DNA of 64,000 nucleotides from Brenneria izbisi (GTDB lineage: Bacteria > Pseudomonadota > Gammaproteobacteria > Enterobacterales > Enterobacteriaceae), in contig NZ_JAMPJU010000001.1 in assembly GCF_025840185.1 (NCBI RefSeq), forward strand, positions 529,896 to 593,895. The letters run 5' to 3'. A program made the position numbers and the translations under genes. Below, one piece after another: positions 8,125 through 17,201 of this stretch (the stretch's first letter is position 1; every line of letters begins with the position of its first letter). The notes under the pieces are model-generated. The model was not told where the DNA came from, did no database searches, and saw only the letters and a list, made by a program, of their open reading frames with translations.

Positions 8125-9252
8125 ATGGCTGAAGTCATTTTCAACAAGCTGGAAAAAGTCTATTCCAACGGTTTCAAAGCGGTACACGGCATCGACCTGA
8201 CTATCAAAGACGGGGAATTTATGGTGATTGTCGGGCCGTCAGGCTGTGCGAAATCCACCACGCTGCGGATGCTGGCCGGGCTGGAAACCATCAGCGGCGG
8301 CGAAGTCCGTATCGGCGAGCGCGTGGTGAACAATCTGGCGCCCAAAGAACGCGGAATTGCTATGGTATTCCAGAACTATGCGCTCTACCCGCACATGACG
8401 GTCAAGGAGAACCTGGCCTTCGGCCTGAAGCTCAGCAAAATGCCCAAAGAGCGGATTGAAGAGCAGGTTACCGAGGCCGCCAAAATTCTGGAACTGGAAG
8501 AACTAATGGACCGCCTGCCCCGCCAGCTTTCCGGCGGCCAGGCCCAGCGTGTCGCGGTAGGCCGCGCCATCGTGAAGAAACCTGACGTCTTCCTGTTTGA
8601 CGAGCCGTTGTCCAACCTGGACGCCAAGCTGCGCGCCTCTATGCGTATCCGTATTTCCGACCTGCACAAACAACTGAAAAAAAGCGGCAAGGCCGCCACG
8701 ACCGTATACGTCACCCACGACCAGACCGAAGCCATGACCATGGGCGACCGCATCTGCGTCATGAAACTGGGCCATATCATGCAGGTGGACACGCCGGACA
8801 ACCTGTACCACTACCCGGTCAACATGTTCGTCGCCGGTTTTATCGGCTCGCCGGAAATGAACATCAAGCCAAGCAAGCTGGTGGAGAAAGACGGCCGGAT
8901 TGGTCTGACGGTCGGTCACTACACGCTGGTACTGAACAGCGAACAGCAGGACAAAGTCCGCGCTTACGCCGGTCAGGATGTGTTCTTCGGTATTCGTCCT
9001 GAGTACGTCACCGTGTCCGAAACCCCGTTTGAGGCGAACCACTCTCAGGGAGAACTGGTGCGCGTAGAGAACATGGGCCATGAATTCTTTATGTACATCA
9101 AGGTTGACGGCTTTGAATTAACCAGCCGTGTCGCTTCTGATGAAGCACGGTCGATTATCAGCAATGGCCTGCATCGCCAGGTCTTCTTCCAGTTTGATAT
9201 GGAGAAGTGCCATATCTTTGATGCAAAAACAGAAAAAAATATCTCTCTTTAA
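8125..9252 (+). CDS. togA: Oligogalacturonide ABC transporter ATPase TogA
   Basis: The 375-residue protein is a CUT1 importer ATPase. It has Walker A GPSGCAKST (residues 36-44), Q-loop, signature LSGGQAQRVAVGRA, Walker B VFLFDEPLSNLD, H-loop VTHDQTEAM and a C-terminal regulatory TOBE region. It powers TogMN import. One oddity is the alanine directly before the P-loop lysine, where glycine is usual; this may be normal for TogA-like ATPases. The start has GAGGAT upstream, and the gene is 16 bases before togB. Confidence 0.93.
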   Translation: MAEVIFNKLEKVYSNGFKAVHGIDLTIKDGEFMVIVGPSGCAKSTTLRMLAGLETISGGEVRIGERVVNNLAPKERGIAMVFQNYALYPHMTVKENLAFGLKLSKMPKERIEEQVTEAAKILELEELMDRLPRQLSGGQAQRVAVGRAIVKKPDVFLFDEPLSNLDAKLRASMRIRISDLHKQLKKSGKAATTVYVTHDQTEAMTMGDRICVMKLGHIMQVDTPDNLYHYPVNMFVAGFIGSPEMNIKPSKLVEKDGRIGLTVGHYTLVLNSEQQDKVRAYAGQDVFFGIRPEYVTVSETPFEANHSQGELVRVENMGHEFFMYIKVDGFELTSRVASDEARSIISNGLHRQVFFQFDMEKCHIFDAKTEKNISL

Positions 9253-9268
9253 CAGGAGTAGTAACCCG

Positions 9269-10558
9269 ATGAAAAAAGCGATCCTACACACTCTGATAGT
9301 TTCATCTCTGGCATTATTGGCGGCACCGTCGTTTGCTGCTGATCAGGTTGAATTAAGAATGTCCTGGTGGGGAGGCAATACCCGCCATCAACAGACACTT
9401 AAGGCGATTGAAGCTTTCCATCAGCAATATCCCAATATCACCGTTAAAGCGGAGTACACCGGTTGGGACGGACACTTGTCTCGTCTGACGACACAGATTG
9501 CCGGCAACACGGAACCCGATGTGATGCAGACCAACTGGAACTGGCTGCCGATTTTCTCTAAAAACGGCGATGGTTTCTACGATCTGAACAACGTCAAAGA
9601 GACGCTGGACCTGACGCAGTTCGACGCCAAAGAGCTTCAGGGGACGACCATCAATGGCAAGCTGAACGGTATTCCTATTTCCGTTACCGCCCGCGTGTTC
9701 TATTTCAATACCGAAAGCTGGAAAAAAGCCGGTCTGGAATACCCGAAAACCTGGGATGAACTATTGAACGCCGGTAACGTGTTCAAAGAAAAGCTGGGCG
9801 AGCAATACTACCCTGTAGTGCTGGAGCATCAGGATTCGCTAGCGTTGTTAAACTCCTACATGGTTCAGAAGTACAACATCCCGGCCATTGATGAGAAAAG
9901 TCAAAAATTCTCTTATACCGATGAGCAATGGGTGGAATTCTTCAGCATGTATAAGAAGCTGGTTGATAGCCACGTGATGCCTTCAGCGAAATACTATGCC
10001 TCTTTTGGTAAGAGTAATATGTATGAGATGAAACCGTGGATTACTGGCGAGTGGAGCGGCACATATATGTGGAACTCTACGATCACCAAATATTCCGACA
10101 ACCTGCAACCGCCGGCAAAACTGGTGTTAGGCAACTATCCAATGTTGCCGGGCGCCAAAGATGCCGGTCTGTTCTTTAAACCCGCACAAATGCTGTCAAT
10201 TGGTAAATCAAGCAAGCATCCTAAAGAAGCGTCTCTGCTGATTAACTTCCTGTTGAACAGCAAAGAAGGCGTTCAGGCATTGGGATTGGAGCGCGGCGTG
10301 CCGTTAAGCAAGGCAGCGGTAGCTCAACTGACGTCTGACGGTGTTATTAAAGATGACTCCCCGGCGGTTTCTGGTCTGAATCTGGCGTTATCATTGCCGC
10401 ATAGCATGAGCGTGTCACCTTATTTTGACGATCCGCAAATCGTGTCCCTGTTTGGTGATGCCATCCAATCTATCGATTATGGTCAGAAATCGGTTGAAGA
10501 AACGGCGAAATATTTCCAGCGGCAGTCTGAACGTATTTTGAGACGAGCAATGAGATAA
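9269..10558 (+). CDS. togB: Oligogalacturonide-binding periplasmic protein TogB
   Basis: The 429-residue solute-binding protein starts with a signal peptide (MKKAILHTLIVSSLALLAAP, likely cleaved after SFA) and continues as a family 1 extracellular binding protein. It captures oligogalacturonides in the periplasm for TogMNA. CAGGAG lies 10 bases before the ATG. A longer frame from 9128 overlaps togA and was rejected. It is the last gene of the operon and is followed by a strong terminator. Confidence 0.93.
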   Translation: MKKAILHTLIVSSLALLAAPSFAADQVELRMSWWGGNTRHQQTLKAIEAFHQQYPNITVKAEYTGWDGHLSRLTTQIAGNTEPDVMQTNWNWLPIFSKNGDGFYDLNNVKETLDLTQFDAKELQGTTINGKLNGIPISVTARVFYFNTESWKKAGLEYPKTWDELLNAGNVFKEKLGEQYYPVVLEHQDSLALLNSYMVQKYNIPAIDEKSQKFSYTDEQWVEFFSMYKKLVDSHVMPSAKYYASFGKSNMYEMKPWITGEWSGTYMWNSTITKYSDNLQPPAKLVLGNYPMLPGAKDAGLFFKPAQMLSIGKSSKHPKEASLLINFLLNSKEGVQALGLERGVPLSKAAVAQLTSDGVIKDDSPAVSGLNLALSLPHSMSVSPYFDDPQIVSLFGDAIQSIDYGQKSVEETAKYFQRQSERILRRAMR

Positions 10559-10583
10559 TAAAAAACATCTTTTACAGGTAATT

Positions 10584-10613
10584 CCCCCTGCCATGCCACC
10601 GGCAGGGGTTTTT
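10584..10613 (+). terminator. Intrinsic terminator of the pelW-togMNAB operon
   Basis: CCCCTGCC and GGCAGGGG form an 8-bp GC-rich stem (10585-10592 / 10601-10608) followed by TTTTT. Confidence 0.9.
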
Positions 10614-10641
10614 CATTAAAATTAAAACATTCCTTATATTC

Positions 10642-10662
10642 AACTCGATCCAAATCACAATT
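10642..10662. promoter_or_regulatory. Possible CRP site upstream of kdgM
   Basis: The bases CGATCCAAATCACAATTT keep the TCACA half and a central GA of a CRP site. CRP activation of pectin genes is established in Dickeya. The left half is poor, so this is tentative. Confidence 0.35.
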
Positions 10663-10705
10663 TGAAATTGTATTTTATTTTTCATCAACCAAGAAGATCA
10701 TGATC

Positions 10706-10725
10706 ACAAAACAACGTTTAATAAT
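10706..10725. promoter_or_regulatory. KdgR-type operator upstream of kdgM
   Basis: CAAAACAACGTTTAATAATA carries the AAAACAACGTTT core, 79 bases before the kdgM start. kdgM is a known KdgR target in Dickeya. Confidence 0.65.
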
Positions 10726-10803
10726 AAATAAAATAGATCTCGCATCATAAAAATCAATACGTCTTTCAAATTAAACACCATCCTATCCATAGGAAATATA
10801 ACA

Positions 10804-11520
10804 ATGAAAATTAAATTATTAGCTCTGGCTGTTACTTCATTAATCAGTGTTAACGCAATGGCCGTCACAATTGATTATCGTCATGAAATGAAAGATACGC
10901 CCAAAAATGATCATCGTGATCGTTTATTAATGTCGCACCGTTTTGCTAATGGTTTTGGCCTGTCTGCTGAAGCTAAATGGCGCCAGGCCACCAATGACTC
11001 GACGCCGAATAAACCCTACCATGAGACGGTAAGTAACGGTACGGAAGTGGTTGCCAGCTATGTTTACAAAATCAACGAAACATTCTCTATTGAACCTGGA
11101 TTTTCTTTAGATTCATCATCTAATTCCAATAACTATCGTCCTTATCTGCGTGGCCGCGCCGGAATTACTGATGACTTATCGGTATCGCTTCGTTACCGTC
11201 CATATTATCAACGTTACAATAGCAGAGTGGGTACAACAAACCCGAACACCAAGGAAACCGGATATACTCTCACTGGTGTTGTCAGCTATAAATTCCTGAA
11301 GAAATTCCAGGTGGACTATGAACTGGAATACAAGAAAGCTAATCAAGCCGGACGCGTTCTCTATGATAACGAAAGCTACAACTTTGTACATGATGTGAAA
11401 TTATCATACAGTATCGATAAAAACTGGAAGCCATATACCGCCATTGCTAATGTAGAGGAAAGTGGTACATCCGACCATCGTCAAACTCGTTTCCGTGTCG
11501 GTGTACAATATAACTTCTGA
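10804..11520 (+). CDS. kdgM: Oligogalacturonate-specific porin KdgM
   Basis: The 238-residue outer-membrane protein begins with a signal peptide (MKIKLLALAVTSLISVNAMA) and ends in phenylalanine, as outer-membrane barrels do. The mature part alternates short amphipathic strands and matches the KdgM family of 12-strand monomeric porins. It lets oligogalacturonides cross the outer membrane before TogB binds them. It is expressed from its own promoter with a KdgR-type box, and follows togB as in other pectinolytic enterobacteria. The usual next gene paeX is not present here; an ERIC element and tcyP follow. Confidence 0.95.
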   Translation: MKIKLLALAVTSLISVNAMAVTIDYRHEMKDTPKNDHRDRLLMSHRFANGFGLSAEAKWRQATNDSTPNKPYHETVSNGTEVVASYVYKINETFSIEPGFSLDSSSNSNNYRPYLRGRAGITDDLSVSLRYRPYYQRYNSRVGTTNPNTKETGYTLTGVVSYKFLKKFQVDYELEYKKANQAGRVLYDNESYNFVHDVKLSYSIDKNWKPYTAIANVEESGTSDHRQTRFRVGVQYNF

Positions 11521-11563
11521 TAGTCTTCGAATTATTTAAATAACCTTTACTATTAGCAGTAAT

Positions 11564-11603
11564 AAGGGATGTTATATTTAATAAACGTTTAACATCCCTT
11601 CAT
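11564..11603 (+). terminator. Long hairpin after kdgM
   Basis: AAGGGATGTTA (11564-11574) pairs perfectly over 11 bases with TAACATCCCTT (11590-11600) around an AT-rich 15-base loop. There is no clear T-run, so it may act as an mRNA 3' end stabiliser or weak terminator of kdgM. Confidence 0.55.
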
Positions 11604-11827
11604 TAAACCATTCATTTTAGTGAAGCAAGTCATAAGTTAGTTGGTGTTTTAGGTATTTGCTGTCTGTGTTATCGTGTTATTTATGTACTGTGTCTGAATT
11701 ACCCTCTTCTTATATGAATATTATTTATTAATTTATCTTTTGCGGTTCGGGACGGTCATTTTTTCTCCGATGTAATGACTGTCCCATTTTTTTGTTCCGC
11801 TTATCCGCGACAGTCCAGTAACAAACC

Positions 11828-11890
11828 TATACCCGTCATACTTCAAGTGGCAGATGCGTTGGTAACGTTCCCGCCACTCGAATTATTTAG
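11828..11890 (+). repeat. Internally deleted ERIC element
   Basis: The left end TATACCCGTCATACTTCAAG and the right end CTCGAATTATTTA are the two termini of the enterobacterial repetitive intergenic consensus. The central palindrome is missing, leaving 63 of about 127 bases. It lies between kdgM and tcyP; the rest of 11604-11971 shows no gene. Confidence 0.75.
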
Positions 11891-11971
11891 CGTCCATAAC
11901 AGACCTGTTATCCTGTTACTGTTTATGACGACAGAAATAGATAACATTTATACAAACAAGGAGAGGTGGAG

Positions 11972-13366
11972 ATGAGTTTTCCGCTGCTATTCAATATATT
12001 GGCATTTGTTGGCCTGCTGTTCTTACTGGGTTATGCCGGAAGAAATCAGTCCTGGAGTCTGGCTAAAAAGGTATTGCTGGGTTTAGTGGTGGGGGTCGCA
12101 TTCGGTCTGGTATTACACCTTATCTATGGTGAAAATACCGCGATCATCAGCCAATCTATCGCCTGGTTCAACATTGTGGGTAACGGATACGTCCAACTCC
12201 TGCAAATGATTGTCATGCCGCTGGTTTTCGTTTCTATCCTCAACTCGGTGGCCAAGCTGCGTAATGCCTCATCACTGGGCAAGATCAGCGTGCTGACGCT
12301 CTCTACACTGCTGATAACCACTCTGATTGCGGCCCTGGTCGGCGTCTTCGTCACTAATCTGTTTGGCTTGACAGCCACCGGCTTGGTGCAAGGCGCGCAG
12401 GAAAGCGCCCGACTGAGCGCCATTGAAAATAATTATGCGGGTAAAGTTGCCGATCTTAACGTGCCGCAACTGATCCTCTCCTTCATTCCCAAAAACCCGT
12501 TCTTCGAATTAACCGGGGCCAACCCCACGTCGATTATCAGCGTAGTGATTTTTGCTGCGTTCCTCGGTGTCGCTGCGTTGCAGTTGCTGAAAGATGACAG
12601 CGCGAAAGGCGAACGCGTGCTGGTTGCCATTGATACGTTGCAATCCTGGGTAATGAAACTGGTTCGCCTGGTGATGAGGCTGACGCCTTATGGGGTGATG
12701 GCGCTAATGACCAAAATGGTCGCCAGTTCCAATTTGCAAGATATTCTCAAACTGGGCAGCTTTGTGGTGGCGTCCTATCTGGGACTGGCGATCATGTTCG
12801 GCGTCCATGCCCTGCTCCTGTCCTTAACCGGGATCAATCCGGCGCGGTTCTTCCGTAAAGTCTGGCCGGTGCTGACTTTTGCCTTCACCAGCCGCTCCAG
12901 CGCCGCCACCATCCCGTTGAGCATCGAAGCGCAAACCCGCCGGATTGGTGTGCCTGATTCCATCGCCAGCTTTGCCGCTTCATTCGGCACCACTATCGGT
13001 CAGAATGGTTGCGCCGGACTTTACCCGGCTATGCTGGCGGTGATGGTCGCACCGACGGTAGGGATTAATCCGCTCGATCCGGTCTGGATCGCGACATTGG
13101 TCGGGATCGTTACCCTCAGTTCCGCTGGCGTGGCTGGGGTTGGCGGCGGCGCCACGTTTGCCGCCCTGATTGTGTTGCCGGCGATGGGGTTACCCATTAC
13201 GCTGGTCGCCCTGCTGATTTCCATCGAACCATTGATTGATATGGGACGCACCGCGCTGAATGTCAGCGGTTCGATGACCGCCGGCACCGTGACCAGTCAG
13301 TTACTCAAACAAACGGACAAAACGGTATTTGATTCGCAGGAAAACGCGGAACTGACTCACCGGTAA
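11972..13366 (+). CDS. tcyP: L-cystine/proton symporter TcyP (YdjN)
   Basis: The 464-residue membrane protein belongs to the dicarboxylate/amino-acid:cation symporter (DAACS) family. Conserved stretches include [16 protein letters not shown] near residue 70, a serine-rich re-entrant loop ([13 protein letters not shown]) and [16 protein letters not shown]. It matches E. coli TcyP, which imports cystine with protons. I chose the second ATG (11972), which fits the family N-terminus and has AGGTGGAG before it. It is convergent with osmE. Confidence 0.9.
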   Translation: MSFPLLFNILAFVGLLFLLGYAGRNQSWSLAKKVLLGLVVGVAFGLVLHLIYGENTAIISQSIAWFNIVGNGYVQLLQMIVMPLVFVSILNSVAKLRNASSLGKISVLTLSTLLITTLIAALVGVFVTNLFGLTATGLVQGAQESARLSAIENNYAGKVADLNVPQLILSFIPKNPFFELTGANPTSIISVVIFAAFLGVAALQLLKDDSAKGERVLVAIDTLQSWVMKLVRLVMRLTPYGVMALMTKMVASSNLQDILKLGSFVVASYLGLAIMFGVHALLLSLTGINPARFFRKVWPVLTFAFTSRSSAATIPLSIEAQTRRIGVPDSIASFAASFGTTIGQNGCAGLYPAMLAVMVAPTVGINPLDPVWIATLVGIVTLSSAGVAGVGGGATFAALIVLPAMGLPITLVALLISIEPLIDMGRTALNVSGSMTAGTVTSQLLKQTDKTVFDSQENAELTHR

Positions 13367-13404
13367 ATGCGGATAAAACGGTAAACCGTAATTAAGAAAA
13401 AAAT

Positions 13405-13432
13405 AATGCCGGAAAATTACTTTTCCGGCATT
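13405..13432 (-). terminator. Terminator between tcyP and osmE
   Basis: AATGCCGGAAAA and TTTTCCGGCATT form a 12-bp perfect stem around TTAC. On the minus strand it is followed by a T-run (complement of 13395-13404), so it mainly ends osmE; it can also end tcyP. Confidence 0.85.
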
Positions 13433-13474
13433 GGATTATAAATAACATTGCATCAGATGATGCGGGACACCACT

Positions 13475-13807
13475 TTACCGCTGCGGGTTGGTGTCGTATG
13501 CCTGACAACTTTGGAAGCCTTTGTTGCGGACATATCCGGTTTCGTCATAGCTGACAAAATAACTCTGGGCCGTGCCGTCACGATTCTTCAACACGTAATC
13601 GCTACAGGTGCCTGTCGCATTCACCATTCTTCGTTCTGTGCTACCCGAACCGGCAATCTGATGAACCTGCTGCTTCGTCATTCCCACCTTAACATCTTTC
13701 ACTACCGGCTCATTTACATAACTCTCTGCTTTATTGTAGGCCGAACACCCAGAAAGAAAGACAGCTCCTGCCGCCACAAAACACAACATTAGTCGATTAT
13801 TTTTCAT
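13475..13807 (-). CDS. osmE: Osmotically inducible lipoprotein OsmE
   Basis: The 110-residue lipoprotein has a short signal sequence with lipobox LSGC (cysteine at residue 21) and a SmpA/OmlA-type (BamE-like) domain with VKVGMTKQQVHQIAG. OsmE is an envelope lipoprotein induced by high osmolarity and entry to stationary phase in E. coli; its molecular role is not settled. It is divergent from nadE, its usual partner. Confidence 0.93.
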   Translation of the reverse strand: MKNNRLMLCFVAAGAVFLSGCSAYNKAESYVNEPVVKDVKVGMTKQQVHQIAGSGSTERRMVNATGTCSDYVLKNRDGTAQSYFVSYDETGYVRNKGFQSCQAYDTNPQR

Positions 13808-14034
13808 TACATTACCTCATTGATTAATGGGTCCTGGATAAGACTAGATGGCAAATGGCACTTTTTCAAATGGCAGGCCGATGAAGTAACCACTTTATCG
13901 ATAGAAGAAAGGTATTAGCCATAGATTAAACCATTGACAGAACGCTTGTCCTTTTTCTTCACGCCGATTCGTTTTACACTCTGATGATTGAGATAATTAT
14001 TTCGCAGGATCAATAAGTTCAGGAGGGGGAGATT

Positions 14035-14859
14035 ATGTCATTACAGCCAGACATCATCGCTGCACTGGGAGTCAAAAGCACCATCGACCCGGTGAAAGAA
14101 ATCCGCGTTAGCGTTGATTTTTTAAAGAATTATCTGAGCGCCCACCCATTTGTGAAATCGCTGGTATTGGGGCTCAGCGGTGGTCAGGATTCAACGTTAA
14201 CAGGCAAACTTTGCCAAACGGCCATTACCGAAATGCGCAATGAAACGGGCGAGGAAAGTTATCAATTTATCGCCGTGCGCCTGCCTTATGGCGTACAGGC
14301 CGATGAAGCGGACTGTCAGGACGCCATCGCGTTTATACAGCCTGACCGCGTGCTGACTGTTAATATCAAACCGGCGGTGGAGGCCAGTGAAGCCACGTTG
14401 AAAGCGATTGGCATTGAACTGTCCGATTTCGTCAAAGGTAATGAAAAAGCCCGTGAGCGAATGAAAGCGCAATACAGTATCGCCGGAATGCATGCCGGAC
14501 TGGTGGTAGGAACCGACCATGCCGCCGAAGCCGTGACGGGTTTCTTCACTAAATATGGCGATGGCGGAACAGACATCAACCCGATCTTCCGTTTGAACAA
14601 ACGTCAGGGAAAAGCCCTCCTGCGAGAACTGGGCTGCCCTTCTCACCTTTACACCAAGGCGCCGACGGCAGATCTGGAGGAAGATCGTCCTTCACTGCCG
14701 GATGAAGTCGCGCTGGGCGTCACTTATGAGAAAATTGACGACTACCTTGAAGGTAAACAAATCGATGCCAAAGATGCCGCGATCATTGAAAACTGGTATC
14801 GCAAAACCGAACATAAACGTCGGCCGCCGGTAACGGTTTTCGACGATTTCTGGCGCTAA
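14035..14859 (+). CDS. nadE: NH3-dependent NAD+ synthetase
   Basis: The 274-residue enzyme makes the final step of NAD synthesis, amidating deamido-NAD with ammonia and ATP. The N-type PP-loop [11 protein letters not shown] lies near residues 44-54, and [20 protein letters not shown] with [12 protein letters not shown] are family signatures. The length equals the ammonia-dependent form without a glutaminase domain. AGGAGGGGGAG precedes the ATG. Confidence 0.96.
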   Translation: MSLQPDIIAALGVKSTIDPVKEIRVSVDFLKNYLSAHPFVKSLVLGLSGGQDSTLTGKLCQTAITEMRNETGEESYQFIAVRLPYGVQADEADCQDAIAFIQPDRVLTVNIKPAVEASEATLKAIGIELSDFVKGNEKARERMKAQYSIAGMHAGLVVGTDHAAEAVTGFFTKYGDGGTDINPIFRLNKRQGKALLRELGCPSHLYTKAPTADLEEDRPSLPDEVALGVTYEKIDDYLEGKQIDAKDAAIIENWYRKTEHKRRPPVTVFDDFWR

Positions 14860-14878
14860 TCTGGTTTTGATTTCCTCT

Positions 14879-14912
14879 GGCGGATGCGGGTCCCGGCATC
14901 CGCCTTTCTGGT
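14879..14912 (+). terminator. Intrinsic terminator after nadE
   Basis: GGCGGATGC and GCATCCGCC form a 9-bp stem around GGGTCCCG, followed by TTTCTGGTTTT, 19 bases past the nadE stop. Confidence 0.85.
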
Positions 14913-15036
14913 TTTACTGATTGGTAAGATACCGCATGCCCCGGCGCAATGCGCATTCAATATGAAGAGCCTTAATGCCGCTCAGCGCGATAACCTGTTA
15001 TAGTGGACTACCTGTTTATTTAACGAAAATAATGGC

Positions 15037-16755
15037 ATGTTACGGCGCTTCTTCTCTTATTACGCTCCTTACAAGGGGTTATTTATACTGGATTTTGGCT
15101 GCGCCATTATCGCCGGGTTGCTTGAACTGGGTTTTCCGATGGCAATTAAAGCGTTCATCGATACGCTGCTGCCGGAACAGGACTGGTCATTGATTCTGCT
15201 GGCGTCAGTGGCGCTATTGGCTGTGTATTTACTGAATACCGGACTGATGGCCATTGTGAACTATTGGGGCCATGCGCTGGGTGTCGGCATCGAAACAGAT
15301 ATGCGTCGTCAGGCGTTTGAACACCTGCAAAAGCTGCCTTTCCGCTATTACGACAATATGAAAACCGGGCATATCATTACCCACGTCACCAAGGATTTGG
15401 AAGAAGTGGGAGAAATCGCCCATCACGGCCCGGAAGATCTCTTTATTGCCATTATGACCTTCATCGGCGCGTTTATTCTGATGGCCACCGTACATCTGCC
15501 TCTGGCGATGCTGACTATCGTTATCGTCCCGTTTATGACGTTTCTGGTCAGTCGCTATGGCGCCCGCATGACCGACACCTGGCGTCAGTTATTTGGTCAG
15601 GTCGGCAATTTCAATGCCCGCATTGAAGAAAGCGTTGGCGGCATCCGGGTAGTCAAGGCGTTCGCCAATGAAGCGCATGAGAAAAAACTGTTTTCCCATG
15701 ACAATGAAAATTATCGCCGCACCAAACTTCAGGCCTACCGCATCATGACCGCCAGTTTGACGCTCAGCTACCTGAGCACACGCCTGATTCAATTGATCGT
15801 CATGCTGGCGGGCATCTGGTATGTCATTAAAGGCGAGCTTACCTACGGCGGTTTCGTGGGCTTCCTGTTGCTGATTGAAGTGTTCTTCCGCCCGGTCGCT
15901 AAAATTACTTCGGTACTGGAGAGCTACCCCAAAGGTATTGCCGGTTTCAAACGCTTTACCCAATTGCTCGATACCGTGCCGGAAATTGCAGACGCGCCCC
16001 ATGCACGTGATGTCGGCACGCTCAAAGGCGATATCCGGTTCAATCAGGTTGGCTTTGGCTATTCGCCAGATCGCCCAATCATTCATAATGTTGATCTGTC
16101 GATTCGGGCGGGAGAAACCGTCGCCTTTGTCGGGCCTTCCGGCGCGGGAAAAACCACGCTTTGTTCGCTGCTTCCCCGTTTTTATGATCTCACCAGCGGC
16201 AGCATCACTATCGATGGTATTGATATCCGCGACATGACGCAAACCTCGCTACGCAGCCAGATCGGTATTGTTCAGCAGGATGTGTTTCTGTTTGGCGGCA
16301 CCATTCGTGAAAATATAGCCTATGGCAAACTGGGCGCCGGCGATGACGAAATTATGCAGGCGGCGCGACGCGCCAGACTGGACGAACTGATTGAGAATCT
16401 GCCTGACGGACTGGATACCATCGTTGGCGAGCGCGGCGTTAAACTGTCCGGCGGACAGAAACAGCGTTTATCCATTGCGCGCATTTTCCTGAAAAATCCA
16501 CCGATTCTGATTCTGGATGAAGCCACCTCCGCCCTGGATAGCGCTACCGAACAGGCGATTCAACAATCGCTCAGTGAGCTTTCTGCGGGACGAACCACGC
16601 TGGTCATCGCCCATCGGCTGGCAACCATTCAGAATGCTGAACGCATCGTGGTGGTCGATAACGGCGGGATCATTGAGCAAGGCAGCCATCAGGCTTTAAT
16701 CGCACACCGCGGGATTTACGCCAGTTTGCATCAGGCACAGTTCAGACAGGCTTGA
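15037..16755 (+). CDS. ABC exporter, fused permease-ATPase (MsbA/LmrA-like)
   Basis: The 572-residue half-transporter has an N-terminal six-helix type I exporter domain (about residues 15-310) and a C-terminal ATPase. The ATPase carries Walker A GPSGAGKTT (near 366), signature LSGGQKQRLSIAR, Walker B ILILDEATSALD and H-loop IAHRLAT. It should work as a homodimer exporting a lipid or hydrophobic compound. The substrate cannot be inferred: it stands alone between nadE and ihfA with no biosynthetic neighbours. The start lacks a strong ribosome site. It is not msbA itself, whose partner lpxK is absent. Confidence 0.85.
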   Translation: MLRRFFSYYAPYKGLFILDFGCAIIAGLLELGFPMAIKAFIDTLLPEQDWSLILLASVALLAVYLLNTGLMAIVNYWGHALGVGIETDMRRQAFEHLQKLPFRYYDNMKTGHIITHVTKDLEEVGEIAHHGPEDLFIAIMTFIGAFILMATVHLPLAMLTIVIVPFMTFLVSRYGARMTDTWRQLFGQVGNFNARIEESVGGIRVVKAFANEAHEKKLFSHDNENYRRTKLQAYRIMTASLTLSYLSTRLIQLIVMLAGIWYVIKGELTYGGFVGFLLLIEVFFRPVAKITSVLESYPKGIAGFKRFTQLLDTVPEIADAPHARDVGTLKGDIRFNQVGFGYSPDRPIIHNVDLSIRAGETVAFVGPSGAGKTTLCSLLPRFYDLTSGSITIDGIDIRDMTQTSLRSQIGIVQQDVFLFGGTIRENIAYGKLGAGDDEIMQAARRARLDELIENLPDGLDTIVGERGVKLSGGQKQRLSIARIFLKNPPILILDEATSALDSATEQAIQQSLSELSAGRTTLVIAHRLATIQNAERIVVVDNGGIIEQGSHQALIAHRGIYASLHQAQFRQA

Positions 16756-16860
16756 TCCCCTCCGAGATGGCGTTGACGCCTCGCGGTTGACGTTGATTTC
16801 CTGCTGAACATGACGCCCAGCACATAATGCGTCAACGCTATTTAGGGCAGGTCAACCGCG

Positions 16861-16886
16861 TAAAAAAGGCCGCTTGCGCGGCCTTT
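16861..16886 (-). terminator. Intrinsic terminator after ihfA
   Basis: AAAGGCCGC and GCGGCCTTT pair around TTGC, with a T-run on the minus strand just after the stem. It ends the pheST-ihfA transcript. Confidence 0.9.
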
Positions 16887-16900
16887 AGGTTTTATCACGT

Positions 16901-17197
16901 TTACTCTTTGGGAGACGCGTTCTCTACCCTGCTTTTTAGCTTTTGCCCCGGACGGAACGTGACCACACGGCGCGCCGTAATCGGAATATCTTCGCCAGTT
17001 TTTGGGTTACGTCCCGGACGTTGGTTCTTGTCTCGCAAATCAAAATTGCCAAAACCGGACAATTTAACCTGCTCGCCATTTTCCAAAGCGCGACGAACTT
17101 CTTCAAAAAACAGCTCGACTAGCTCTTTGGCATCCCGTTTGCTCAGCCCAAGCTTCTCAAACAGGTATTCTGACATTTCAGCTTTAGTAAGCGCCAT
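16901..17197 (-). CDS. ihfA: Integration host factor alpha subunit
   Basis: The 98-residue DNA-bending protein matches IHF-alpha in length and sequence. [20 protein letters not shown] starts the dimer core, [10 protein letters not shown] leads into the beta-arm, and the conserved arm motif PGRNPKTGE is intact. With IHF-beta it sharply bends DNA at specific sites for recombination, replication and transcription. It lies four bases after pheT in the conserved pheST-ihfA operon. Confidence 0.97.
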   Translation of the reverse strand: MALTKAEMSEYLFEKLGLSKRDAKELVELFFEEVRRALENGEQVKLSGFGNFDLRDKNQRPGRNPKTGEDIPITARRVVTFRPGQKLKSRVENASPKE

Positions 17198-17201
17198 AGG
17201 T

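Noticed and set aside
15589..16242. 217-codon minus-strand frame
   Set aside because: It is antisense to the ABC exporter and has no domain or ribosome site.
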